Source of the DNA: Silicimonas sp963779765 | Lineage (GTDB): Bacteria > Pseudomonadota > Alphaproteobacteria > Rhodobacterales > Rhodobacteraceae | Length of the DNA: 64,000 nt | Assembly: GCA_963779765.1 (NCBI GenBank) | Contig: CAVZZP010000002.1 | Location: forward strand, 496,001-560,000 | Direction of reading: 5' to 3' | Shown here: positions 7,294 to 16,282 of the stretch, piece by piece | Numbering within the stretch: the first letter of the stretch is position 1 | Layout of the letters: each line of letters starts with the position of its first letter | Made by a program: the position numbers and the translations under genes | Notes under the pieces: generated by a model | Databases searched by the model: none | Seen by the model: the letters and a program-made list of their open reading frames with translations, nothing else | What the model was told of the DNA's origin: nothing

Positions 7294-9521
7294 TGTCCCT
7301 TGACCAAAACCCCGACCGGACGACCGAGTTAACGATGGACGAGGCTCAGCCCCGCCTCCTCGATACAATGGCGCAGGGCCTCCTCGGCACGCGTCTCCCA
7401 CGTCCGGAAGGAGCGTTGAAGGTCACCGGGCGGGCAAAGTATGCGGCAGAGCATTTACCTGACGATCTTGCGACGGGCGTCCTCGTCCGCTCCACGATCA
7501 CCAAAGGGAAGGTCAGCCACATCGACAGCGATGGCGCCAAGGCAATGAAAGGCGTGCTGGCTGTCTTCAGTGGCGATCCCCTTGTCCGCAATCCCGCTCA
7601 AGGTCAGGCCAGCAAGGCGCCGGAGCAGGTTCTTCCCGAGGTTCATTACTTCGGCCAGCCCATCGCGCTTGTCGTCGCCTCGACATTCGAGCAGGCGCGG
7701 GCAGCGGCGCAGTCGATGACGGTGACCTACGAGGAAGAGGATGAAGACGCGGAAGTCGATCCGGCTACCGCCTCGACGGTCGACAAGCCAAAGAAAAGCC
7801 AGAGCGACACGGGCGACCTCGAAGGTGCCCTCCGCGACGCGGCGACAGCGATAGACGTCACCTATGCCACGGCGCCTCATACGTCGGCGGCAATGGAACC
7901 TCATGCTTCGGTCGCCGAGTGGAAGGATGGCCGCCTGACCCTTCACGGCTCTTATCAGATGCTGAAGCACAACGTCGCCGAACTGGCCGACGCGCTCGAT
8001 ATGTCCGAGGACAACGTCCGTATCCTCGCCCCCTATGTCGGCGGAGGGTTCGGCAGCAAGCTCGGCATCTCGCCAGAGGCAGTCGCGGCAGCCCACGCGG
8101 CACGCGAACTGAAGCGGCCCGTTCGCGTCGTCATGGGCCGCGATCAGGTCTTCCAGATGACCCTCCGTCGCTCCGAAACCACGCAGCGCATCAGGCTCGG
8201 CTGCGATGCGTCCGGGATGATGACGGCCCTCGCGCATGAAGACAGGGTCTCTAACCTGCCGGGCGAGGCCTTTTCCGAACCCGTCGCACAAGGCACCCAC
8301 TTCCTTTACGGCGGCGAAAACCGCCGCTTCACCCACGAGATCGCCCGGATCCATCGTCCCGGTACTGGGTCGGTGCGAGCCCCCGGCGAGGCCGTGGGCA
8401 TGATCGCCCTCGAATGCGCGATGGACGAACTTGCCGAGGCGGCGGGTATCGACCCGATCGAACTCCGCGTGATGAATATGCGTGAGACAACCCCTGCGGA
8501 TGACGTCCCCTATTCCGAGCGCGAACTCGAGCGCTGCCTGCGCGAAGGTGCGGAGCGCTTCGGATGGGACAGGCGCGGCCCGGCGGCGCAGCAACTCGAC
8601 GGCGACTGGTGGATCGGTATGGGTGTGGCGTCAGCGGTTCGTACGAACATGCTGGAAGAATCCATCGCCCGCGTGACGCTCCAGGCCGACGGCACGGCAC
8701 TTGTCGAAACCGACATGACCGACATCGGCACCGGCTCTTATGCCATCCTCACCCAGATGGCTGGCGAGATGCTGGGTCTTCCCGCCGAGAAGGTCCGCGT
8801 CAACATCGGGGACTCAGACCTGCCCAAGTCCAGCGGTTCCGGCGGCAGCTTCGGCGCGCAGTCCTGCGGGTCGGCGGTCTTCCTGGCCTGCAAAGGTCTG
8901 AGGGAGTGGATCGCACGCAAACTCGATGTCTCGGCCGACGATCTGACACTGCGCGACGGGGTCGCGACGGGCGGCAACGTCCAAATCCCGCTCGCAGACT
9001 TCGAAGGCCTGCCCCAGACGTCGGAAGGTCATATCAAGCCGGGTGACACCGCCGACGACTTCGCCATCGCCGGATACGGCGCGCATTTCGCCGAAGTGGG
9101 CGTGCACGCCGACACGGGCGAAGTTCGCGTCCTCCGAATGCTCGGGATCTTCTCGATCGGCCGCGTCCTGAACCGCCTGACGGCCGAAAGCCAATGCCAC
9201 GGCGGCATGATCTGGGGCATTGGATCGGCGCTGACCGAAGAGATCATGCATGACCCTCGGGATGGACGGATCGTCAACCACAACCTCGCCGAATATCATG
9301 TTCCGGTCCACCTCGACGTCCCGCAGCTTGAGGCGATACTCCTCGAGGACACGCGCGACGATGAGGCCAACCCGATCCAGGCCAAGGGCATCGGCGAGCT
9401 TGGGATTTCCGGGGCCGCCGCCGCCATCGGAAATGCGGTCTTCAATGCCTGCGGTGTCCGGGTAAGGGACTTCCCCATGACACCCGACAAGATCATCGCG
9501 GGCCTCCCCGACCGCCCCTGA
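7293..9521 (+). CDS. Molybdopterin-binding large subunit (PaoC/YagR-like aldehyde or xanthine dehydrogenase family)
   Basis: Catalytic subunit, 742 residues (PaoC is about 730). The molybdenum-cofactor loops GGGFGSK (residues 250-256), GSVRAPGEA (359-367), a GTGSYAILTQM segment and KGIGELGISG near the C-terminus are visible; E702 is in the position of the catalytic glutamate. These motifs place it in the PaoC group, which oxidises aliphatic and aromatic aldehydes to acids. The preferred substrate cannot be read from sequence. ATG 7293 overlaps the previous stop. No XdhC or MocA-like maturation gene is next to it. Confidence 0.92.
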   Translation: MSLDQNPDRTTELTMDEAQPRLLDTMAQGLLGTRLPRPEGALKVTGRAKYAAEHLPDDLATGVLVRSTITKGKVSHIDSDGAKAMKGVLAVFSGDPLVRNPAQGQASKAPEQVLPEVHYFGQPIALVVASTFEQARAAAQSMTVTYEEEDEDAEVDPATASTVDKPKKSQSDTGDLEGALRDAATAIDVTYATAPHTSAAMEPHASVAEWKDGRLTLHGSYQMLKHNVAELADALDMSEDNVRILAPYVGGGFGSKLGISPEAVAAAHAARELKRPVRVVMGRDQVFQMTLRRSETTQRIRLGCDASGMMTALAHEDRVSNLPGEAFSEPVAQGTHFLYGGENRRFTHEIARIHRPGTGSVRAPGEAVGMIALECAMDELAEAAGIDPIELRVMNMRETTPADDVPYSERELERCLREGAERFGWDRRGPAAQQLDGDWWIGMGVASAVRTNMLEESIARVTLQADGTALVETDMTDIGTGSYAILTQMAGEMLGLPAEKVRVNIGDSDLPKSSGSGGSFGAQSCGSAVFLACKGLREWIARKLDVSADDLTLRDGVATGGNVQIPLADFEGLPQTSEGHIKPGDTADDFAIAGYGAHFAEVGVHADTGEVRVLRMLGIFSIGRVLNRLTAESQCHGGMIWGIGSALTEEIMHDPRDGRIVNHNLAEYHVPVHLDVPQLEAILLEDTRDDEANPIQAKGIGELGISGAAAAIGNAVFNACGVRVRDFPMTPDKIIAGLPDRP

Positions 9522-9603
9522 AGCAGTTGACCTGTGACAAAGTCACCGACGCGCATCCCGTGCGATCCTAGCCTTGTCGTCGTCATCCACAGGAGGCTGA
9601 AAA

Positions 9604-9798
9604 ATGACACGCAACGAAGGCTCGCTCGACCGTATCCTCAGGGTAGTTGTCGGGATCGTCCTGATCTCTCTCGTCTTCATCGGACCGCAAACGCCCTGGG
9701 GCTGGATCGGTGTGGTGCCACTATTGACCGGGCTGATCGGATGGTGCCCGATCTATTCGCTGTTCGGGTTCCGAACCTGCCCCATGACGCAGCGCTGA
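9604..9798 (+). CDS. DUF2892 (YgaP-like) small membrane protein
   Basis: A 64-residue protein with two predicted membrane helices (about 14-30 and 38-56) and the family pattern MTRNEGSLDRILRVVVGI ... GWIGVVPLLTGLIGWCPIYSLFG. A ribosome site AGGAGG (9591-9596) lies 7 bases before ATG 9604. This domain is often fused to or next to rhodanese or sulfur-handling proteins, but its biochemical role is not established. It stands alone, facing the convergent coxM gene across a hairpin. Confidence 0.85.
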   Translation: MTRNEGSLDRILRVVVGIVLISLVFIGPQTPWGWIGVVPLLTGLIGWCPIYSLFGFRTCPMTQR

Positions 9799-9831
9799 CC
9801 CGTCGTCCCTGACGCGATCCTGTGAACGAGT

Positions 9832-9865
9832 AAGGGGCCACGTCTTTCCGGACGGGACCCCTTTT
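9832..9865. terminator. Bidirectional terminator-like hairpin
   Basis: AAGGGG (9832-9837 area) and CGTC pair with GACG and CCCCTT across a short loop, with a 3-base internal mismatch, followed by TTTT on the plus strand. It sits between the convergent genes ending at 9798 and 9884, where a shared terminator is expected. Confidence 0.55.
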
Positions 9866-9883
9866 CCGCAGATTGCCCGGCTT

Positions 9884-10672
9884 TTAGCTCGCAGCCTGAA
9901 CCGCGCGGCCCGTCAGCTCTTTTACGAGATGGGCACGATAGGCACCCGAGCCGTGGATGTCGGAGATCATGTCGTCGGCCGACACCGAAAGTCCCGCCAG
10001 CGCATCGGCCGAGAAGTTCGACGACAATGCGCTTTCGGCTTCGCTCCAGCGGAACACGCCGTCGTTGCCGGCCCCCGTGACCGCGATCCGAACACCGTCG
10101 GCGAAGCGGGCGACGAAGACGCCGACCATGGCGAAGCGCGAGGCAGGCTGCATGAACTTCTGATAATTCGCGGCCTCCGGAATCGGGAAGCGGACCTCTG
10201 TGATGATCTCGCCCTCATCCAATGCGGTCGAGAACATGCCCTGGAAGAAGTCGTCAGACGCGATCTCGCGCCGGTTCGTCTTGATCGTGGCACCCGTGCC
10301 CAAAGCGGCGGCGGGATAGCAGGCCGCCGGATCGTTGTTGGCCAGCGAACCGCCGATGGTGCCGCGGCTGCGAACCGCGGCATCGCCGATATGGGCCGCA
10401 AGCTGCGCCAGTCCGGGGAAGACCCCCCCGGCCTCGCGCGCCACGATCGCGTGGGTCGTTGCTCCCTTGACTGTCAGCGTGTCGCCCGAGGACGAAACAC
10501 CCTTCATGCCGGGGATGCCGCCCAGGCTCACAAGACGGGTCGGCGAGGCAAGCCGCGCCTTCATCGTCGGCAGAAGCGTCTGCCCGCCGCCCAGCGGCAT
10601 CGCGTCCTCGTGGCTGAGGGCCGCGACCGCATCCTCGATGGAACCGGGCTTCTGGAATTCAAAGTTGTACAT
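9884..10672 (-). CDS. coxM: Carbon-monoxide-dehydrogenase-type FAD-binding subunit CoxM
   Basis: Medium subunit, 262 residues, carrying FAD. Both flavin loops are present: GGGQTLLP (about residues 28-35) and TIGGSLANNDPAA (about 105-117). It lacks the cysteine insertion seen in the other FAD subunit at 6319. It is encoded directly after coxL (22 bp gap) in the minus-strand set coxG-coxS-coxL-coxM. The physiological reductant depends on CoxL, which is the form II type. Confidence 0.9.
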   Translation of the reverse strand: MYNFEFQKPGSIEDAVAALSHEDAMPLGGGQTLLPTMKARLASPTRLVSLGGIPGMKGVSSSGDTLTVKGATTHAIVAREAGGVFPGLAQLAAHIGDAAVRSRGTIGGSLANNDPAACYPAAALGTGATIKTNRREIASDDFFQGMFSTALDEGEIITEVRFPIPEAANYQKFMQPASRFAMVGVFVARFADGVRIAVTGAGNDGVFRWSEAESALSSNFSADALAGLSVSADDMISDIHGSGAYRAHLVKELTGRAVQAAS

Positions 10673-10694
10673 GATGTCTCTCCTTCTGCCCGGA

Positions 10695-13070
10695 TCAGCT
10701 GTTGTGGATCGCGTCCCAGACGCGCGACGGCGTCAGGGGCATGTCGATGTGCGTGACGCTCGACCTGCCGGCGCGCTGTAGCGCGTCGATCACGGCGTTG
10801 ACCAGCGCCGGCGGCGAGCCGATCGCGCCGGCCTCGCCGCAGCCCTTCACGCCAAGCGGGTTGTGCGTGCAGGGCGTGATGGCCGAGTGGTCGACCTTGA
10901 ACATCGGCACGTCGTAGGCGCGCGGCATCGTGTAGTCCATGTAGCTTGCCGACAGAAGCTGGCCGTTCTCGTCGTAGACGGCGTTCTCCATCAGCGCCTG
11001 CCCGATACCCTGGGCGATGCCGCCGTGAACCTGGCCTTCGACGACCATCGGATTGATGACGTTGCCGAAGTCGTCCGCTGCGGCGAAGGACATGACGTCG
11101 ACCTTTCCGGTGCCCGGATCGACCTCGACCTCGCAGGCATAGCAGCCCGACGGGTAGGTGAAGTTGGCCGGATCGTAGAAAGCCGTCTCTTCGAGACCAG
11201 GCTCGATCTTGTCGAGCGGGAAGTCGTGCGGGATGTAGGCCTTCAGAGCCACATCGCCGAAAGGCACGTTCTTGTTCGTGCCCTTCACCGAGAACACACC
11301 GTCCTCGAAGTCGACCTCGGCGTCGCCCGCTTCCATCATGTGGCCGGCGATCAGCTTGGCCTTCGCAATGATCTTCTCCGTCGCCCGGACCACGGCCGAG
11401 CCGCAGACAGCGAGGCTGCGCGAGCCGTAAGTGCCCATACCGAAGGGGATCTTCGCCGTGTCGCCGTGAACGATCTCGATCTTGCTCTCATCGATGCCAA
11501 GCCGGTCCGCCACGATCTGCGGGAATGTCGTCTCGTGGCTCTGGCCGTGGCTGTGGGCGCCGACCATGACGCTGATCGTGCCGGTGGCGTTCACCCGCAC
11601 GGTCGCGGCATCGTAGAGACCGACCCGTCCGCCCAGCGCTCCGACGAGGTTCGAAGGCGCGATGCCGCAGGCCTCGATGTAGGACGAGATGCCGAGGCCG
11701 CGCAGCTTGCCGCGCGAGGCGCTGTCGTTCAGACGCCGCTCGAAGCCGGTGAGGTCGGCGATCTCCTCGAGCCGGTCCATGACCGCGTCGTAGTTGCCGG
11801 TGTCGTATTCCAGCGCCACCGGGGTGGTGTAGGGAAACTGGTGCGGCTTGATGTAGTTCTTGCGCCGTATCTCGATAGGGTCGATGCCCAGTTCGCGCGC
11901 GCACTTGTCGATGACGCGCTCGAGGCTGAACGTCGCCTCGGGCCGGCCTGCCCCCCGATAGGCATCGACGGGGACGGTGTTGGTGAAGACGCCCTTCACG
12001 TTCACGTAGACGTTCGGGACGGTGTAGTTGCCGGCCATCAGCGTGCCGTGCAGGAAGGTCGGCGTCGCGGTGGCGAAGTTCGACAGGTAGGCGCCGAGGT
12101 TCGCGAAGGTCTCGGTCCGGACGGCGATGAAGTTGCCGTCGAAATCCGTCGCCAGTTCGATCTTCGTGACGTGGTCGCGGCCGTGCGCGTCGGTCAGGAA
12201 GGCCTCGCTGCGCGAGCACGTCCACTTGACGGGCCGCCCGAGCCGCTTCGCGGCGGCGAGGACCAGCGCCTCTTCCCCGTAGTGATAGATCTTCGAGCCG
12301 AAGCCGCCGCCCACATCGGGTGCGAACACACGCAGCTTGTTCTCGGGGATGCCCATGACGAAGGCGCAGACCAGAAGCCGAGTCAGGTGCGGGTTCTGGC
12401 TGGTGGTGTAGAGGGTGTAGTCCTCGGTGCCCGGATTGAACTCGCCGATCGAGCAGCGCGGCTCGATCGGGTTCGGTGACAGGCGGTTGTTGCGCAGCTC
12501 AAGCGTCGTGACATGCGGCGCGCCCTTGATCGCCTCGTCAACGGCCGCGCGGTTGTCCTCGATCCAGCCCCAGTCGAAGCAGACGTTCGACGCGACCTCG
12601 TCGTGGACGCGGTTCGACGCGTCGGACGCCGCGGCCTTCATATCGACGATGGCCGGAAGCTCCTCGATGGTGGCGTCGATCGCCTCGGCGGCGTCGCGGG
12701 CCTGCTCGGCGGTCTCGGCGATGACGGCGGCATAGGCGTCGCCGACGTGGCGCACCTTGCCGTGCGCCAGAACTGGGCGCTTCGGCTCGGTCATCGGCGT
12801 GCCGTCGCGGCTGTGGATCAGCCAGCCGGCCGGGTTACCGCCGACCTCGACGAAGTCCTCGCCGGTGAAGACCGCCAGCACGCCGGGCATCGCCTCGGCG
12901 GCCGAGGTGTCGATCGACACGATCTTGCCGTGCGCCACGTCGGAGCGCGCGAAGGCGGCATAGGTCTGGTCCTTCAGCACGATGTCGTCGGTGTACTGAC
13001 CGCGACCCGTGATGAAGCGCTTGTCCTCGCGGCGCTTTGTCGATGCGCCGATCACTGAATCCTTGGGCAT
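10695..13070 (-). CDS. coxL: Form II CoxL-like molybdopterin-binding large subunit
   Basis: Catalytic subunit, 791 residues, of a molybdenum hydroxylase in the aerobic CO dehydrogenase family. PDVGGGFGSK lies at residues 251-260, AYRGAGRPE at 370-378 and VKGCGEAGAIG near 741-751 with the catalytic Glu at about 746. The active-site loop AYRGAGR defines form II; true CO dehydrogenase (form I) has AYRCSFR with the copper-ligand cysteine. CO oxidation is therefore doubtful and another substrate (an aldehyde, purine or aromatic) is possible. The name coxL reflects family only. It is followed by coxM and preceded by coxS. Confidence 0.9.
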   Translation of the reverse strand: MPKDSVIGASTKRREDKRFITGRGQYTDDIVLKDQTYAAFARSDVAHGKIVSIDTSAAEAMPGVLAVFTGEDFVEVGGNPAGWLIHSRDGTPMTEPKRPVLAHGKVRHVGDAYAAVIAETAEQARDAAEAIDATIEELPAIVDMKAAASDASNRVHDEVASNVCFDWGWIEDNRAAVDEAIKGAPHVTTLELRNNRLSPNPIEPRCSIGEFNPGTEDYTLYTTSQNPHLTRLLVCAFVMGIPENKLRVFAPDVGGGFGSKIYHYGEEALVLAAAKRLGRPVKWTCSRSEAFLTDAHGRDHVTKIELATDFDGNFIAVRTETFANLGAYLSNFATATPTFLHGTLMAGNYTVPNVYVNVKGVFTNTVPVDAYRGAGRPEATFSLERVIDKCARELGIDPIEIRRKNYIKPHQFPYTTPVALEYDTGNYDAVMDRLEEIADLTGFERRLNDSASRGKLRGLGISSYIEACGIAPSNLVGALGGRVGLYDAATVRVNATGTISVMVGAHSHGQSHETTFPQIVADRLGIDESKIEIVHGDTAKIPFGMGTYGSRSLAVCGSAVVRATEKIIAKAKLIAGHMMEAGDAEVDFEDGVFSVKGTNKNVPFGDVALKAYIPHDFPLDKIEPGLEETAFYDPANFTYPSGCYACEVEVDPGTGKVDVMSFAAADDFGNVINPMVVEGQVHGGIAQGIGQALMENAVYDENGQLLSASYMDYTMPRAYDVPMFKVDHSAITPCTHNPLGVKGCGEAGAIGSPPALVNAVIDALQRAGRSSVTHIDMPLTPSRVWDAIHNS

Positions 13071-13095
13071 GTCGCCTGTCTCCTCCCTCTGGGCC

Positions 13096-13575
<480 letters not shown>

Positions 13576-13603
13576 GTCTTGTCCTCCCTCAGTGTCTCTG
13601 ATC

Positions 13604-14155
13604 CTAGCCGAAGATACGGCCAAGCAATCCCTTTTTCTTCGCGATGTCCGTCGTGGCGGGGGCGGGATCCACCGCCGTCGCGGACTCCTGCACGGGCGCA
13701 GCGGAGGCTGCATGCCCCGCCTCGACGGTCTCCTGGAAGCGCTGGAAGAACTGGTCCGCCAGCCGCTTCGTGAAGCTGTCGATGATCCGGCTGCCAAGCT
13801 GCGCCAGCTTGCCGCCCACGCTGGCCTCGGCGTCGTAGATCAGCCGCGTGCCGCCGTCCTGCGGCTCGAGCCGGACGTTGGCGCCCCCCTTGGCGAAACC
13901 CGCAGCACCACCCTTGCCTTCGCCGACTAGCTTCAGGCTTTGTCCCTCGACGATGTCCTGAAGCTTGACCTGCCCCTTGAAGGTCGCCTTCACGGGGCCG
14001 ACCTTCTGCGTCACGACCGCCTCGAACCCCTCCGAGGGGCTTCCGGTCATCGACTCGCAGCCGGGCACGCACTGTTTCAGGATGTCGGGATCCAGAAGAG
14101 CCTCCCACACCTTCTCCGGCGGGGCGGCGATCTGCCGTTCTTCAGAAAGCTTCAT
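13604..14155 (-). CDS. coxG: CoxG / SRPBCC-domain protein
   Basis: 183 residues. Residues 1-145 form an SRPBCC (START-like) fold typical of CoxG: MKLSEERQIAAPPEKVWEAL, then LDPDILKQCVPGCES. A linker follows, and the C-terminal tail KKKGLLGRIFG is amphipathic. CoxG in CO dehydrogenase operons recruits the enzyme to the membrane or carries quinone; the conserved tail fits membrane anchoring. It is the first gene of the minus-strand cox set, 28 bp before coxS, with its promoter in the 182 bp shared with the divergent regulator at 14338. Confidence 0.88.
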   Translation of the reverse strand: MKLSEERQIAAPPEKVWEALLDPDILKQCVPGCESMTGSPSEGFEAVVTQKVGPVKATFKGQVKLQDIVEGQSLKLVGEGKGGAAGFAKGGANVRLEPQDGGTRLIYDAEASVGGKLAQLGSRIIDSFTKRLADQFFQRFQETVEAGHAASAAPVQESATAVDPAPATTDIAKKKGLLGRIFG

Positions 14156-14337
14156 GGCGTTGTCCTTCTCGCGTGCAGACTAGGGATGATGCGCGCGCCG
14201 CGATATGCGACCTTTGGGGGAATTGCGTCGCCGCCCGGCGAGCAGAAGGGTCAGGCGGTGGTCGACGGAACGTCGCGGCTGGCAGGGCCTCGTCCGCCCG
14301 GTGCCGACCAAGCGACGTGTTGGACAAGGATGCCATT

Positions 14338-15162
14338 GTGCTAACCTCACCCCGGTATCATGCCTCCTCGGAAGACCTGCGCATCTTGCGGAACACGCTC
14401 ATCATCGACGACCATCCGCTGTTCTGCGACGCGCTGTCGATGACGCTGCGCATGGTCGTGGGCGTCGACACGGTGCGCGACGCGCCCGACCTTGGCACCG
14501 CCATCGAGATGCTCGACACGTCGAACGGCGCCCGACATCATCCTTCTCGACCTGAACCTTCCCGACGTCAGCGGCCTCGACGGGCTGTTGCGCCTGAAGA
14601 AGGCCGCGGGCGACGTGCCGGTCATCGTCGTCTCGTCGATCTCCGACCACCGGCATGATGCGCGCCGCGATCCGCGCCGGCGCCGCGGGCTTCGTGCCGA
14701 AGCACAGCGCGCGCGAGGTCGTTCCAGTCCGCGTTCCGCACCATCGCGGCGGGCGGCGTCCACCTGCCCGAAGGCGTGGCGGACGATGCCGACGAGGGTC
14801 CGGGCGCGACACGCGCGAGACGACGCGCTGGAGCGCTGGCCCAGCTGACCCGGCAGCAGGCGAAGATCCTCGAGCTGATCTGCGAGGGCAAGCTGAACAA
14901 GCAGATCGCCTACGACCTGTCGATCGCCGAGGCGACCGTGAAGGCGCATGTCACCGCGATCATGCGCAAGCTCGGCGTCCAGAGCCGGACGCAGGCGGTG
15001 CTGATCGCGCGCGAGGCGAACTTTCGGGAAGCTTTGCACGACCGCCTGACGCCCGGCACACTGACCGGATCCGTTCGGCAGGACGCCGGGAGGACAGTCG
15101 GCATGAGGCGTCCGCCGACGCCGCCGTCGACCGCTGCCGCGGAGGCGGCCGCCAGTGCATGA
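14338..15162 (+). pseudogene. LuxR/NarL-type response regulator, three frameshifts
   Basis: Receiver domain: TLIIDDHPLFCDALSMTL, phospho-acceptor in IILLDLNLPDVSGL, and VIVVSSIS. It ends in a GerE/LuxR helix-turn-helix: LTRQQAKILELICEGKLNKQ, IAYDLSIAEATVKAH. The protein is split over three frames by apparent extra bases near 14531-14533, 14650 and 14722; each correction restores conserved sequence. GTG 14338 is the likely start. It belongs to the same strand-wise module as the FIST protein and kinase downstream and would be the kinase's output partner. Unusual tail: about 30 residues after the HTH reach into the start of the FIST gene. Confidence 0.75.
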
Positions 15163-16282
15163 CCACGCGAGGTCGGCGACCGGACCGGTCTCCGCCGGTG
15201 CGCTGGCGCCGCGCTCGGTCGCGACGCCGCTGGCCCTGGTCGTCCTCTTCGTCTCGCCCGACGGCCGACATCGCCGCTGATGGCCGCAGCGGCCCGCATT
15301 TTCGCCGGAACACCCGTCATCGGCTGCACGACGGCCGGCGAGATCGGCGCGGGCTGGCTATGCCGAGGACGCATCGTCGCTGCTCGGGTTTCCCCCCGAG
15401 CCATTTCGCCGCCGAAAGCGTCCTGCTCCATCCCGTCGACGAGATCGACAAGGTCGACATCGTGTCGGGCATGATCCGCGCCGCGCGCCGACTGATCGGC
15501 CGAGCGGCCCGCGCTGGCAGCAACGAGTTCGCCTTTCTGCTCGTCGACGGCCTGTCGCTGGCCGAGGACCGCGTCGCCGCCGCCTGTTCCGACGCGCTTG
15601 GCCCGGTGCCGCTGTTCGGCGGCTCGGCGGGCGACGGCACCCGGTTCCGCCGCACCTCCGTCGCCATCGGCGGCGAGGTCTATTCGAACGCCGCAGTCCT
15701 CACCTATTTCCGCACCGATTGCCGGGTCCGGGTCTTCAGCCTCGACCACCTGATCCCGACCGAGCACCGCATGGTGGTCACCGGCGCCGACCCCGAGCGC
15801 CGCATCGTGCGCGAGATCAACGCCGAACCCGCCGCGCGCGAATATGCCCGCATCCTCGGCAAGGACCCCGAGCAGCTCGACACCTTCACCTTCGCCGCTC
15901 ACCCGGTCGCGGTCCGTTTCGGCGGCAAGCACCACGTCCGCGCGATCCAGCAGGTCAAGGACCGCGACGGCGTCTGGTGTTCTTCTCGGCCATCGAGGAG
16001 GGTCTGGTCCTGTCGCTGGCCGACACCGAACACATGGCCGACGCACCTGGAGCGCGAACTGGCGGCGCTGTCGCAGGACGTCGGCGCCCGACGCCATCAT
16101 CGCCTGCGACTGCATCCTCCGCCGCCTCGAGGCGCAGGAAAAGCAACTGACGCGCGAGGTCTCGGACATCCTCGCCCGCCACGGCGTCGTCGGTTTTTCG
16201 ACCTATGGCGAACAGATGGGCGGGATGCACGTAAACCAGACCATGACCGGGGTCGCCATCTATCCGCCCGAGGGCAAGTTGA
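15155..16282 (+). pseudogene. FIST-domain (NosP-like) sensor protein, multiple frameshifts
   Basis: FIST N and C domains are recognisable in pieces: LALVVLFVSP, IFAGTPVIGCTTAGEIG, ALGPVPLFGGSAGDG, FFSAIEEGLVLSLAD, IIACDCILRRLE, GVVGFSTYGEQMGGMHVNQT. At least seven small indels (near 15260, 15276, 15353, 15396, 15979, 16043, 16088) break the frame. GTG 15155 has GGAGG at 15141-15145. A TGATG overlap at 16280-16284 is the likely stop and next start. In Pseudomonas, NosP is a haem-binding nitric-oxide sensor that controls the co-encoded kinase NahK; by analogy this one should feed the kinase at 16282. Haem binding cannot be judged from sequence. Confidence 0.7.

Noticed and set aside
10863..12479. 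A 538-codon open frame on the plus strand
   Set aside because: It is antisense to coxL, which has full family motifs in the opposite strand; the plus-strand product shows no recognisable domain.
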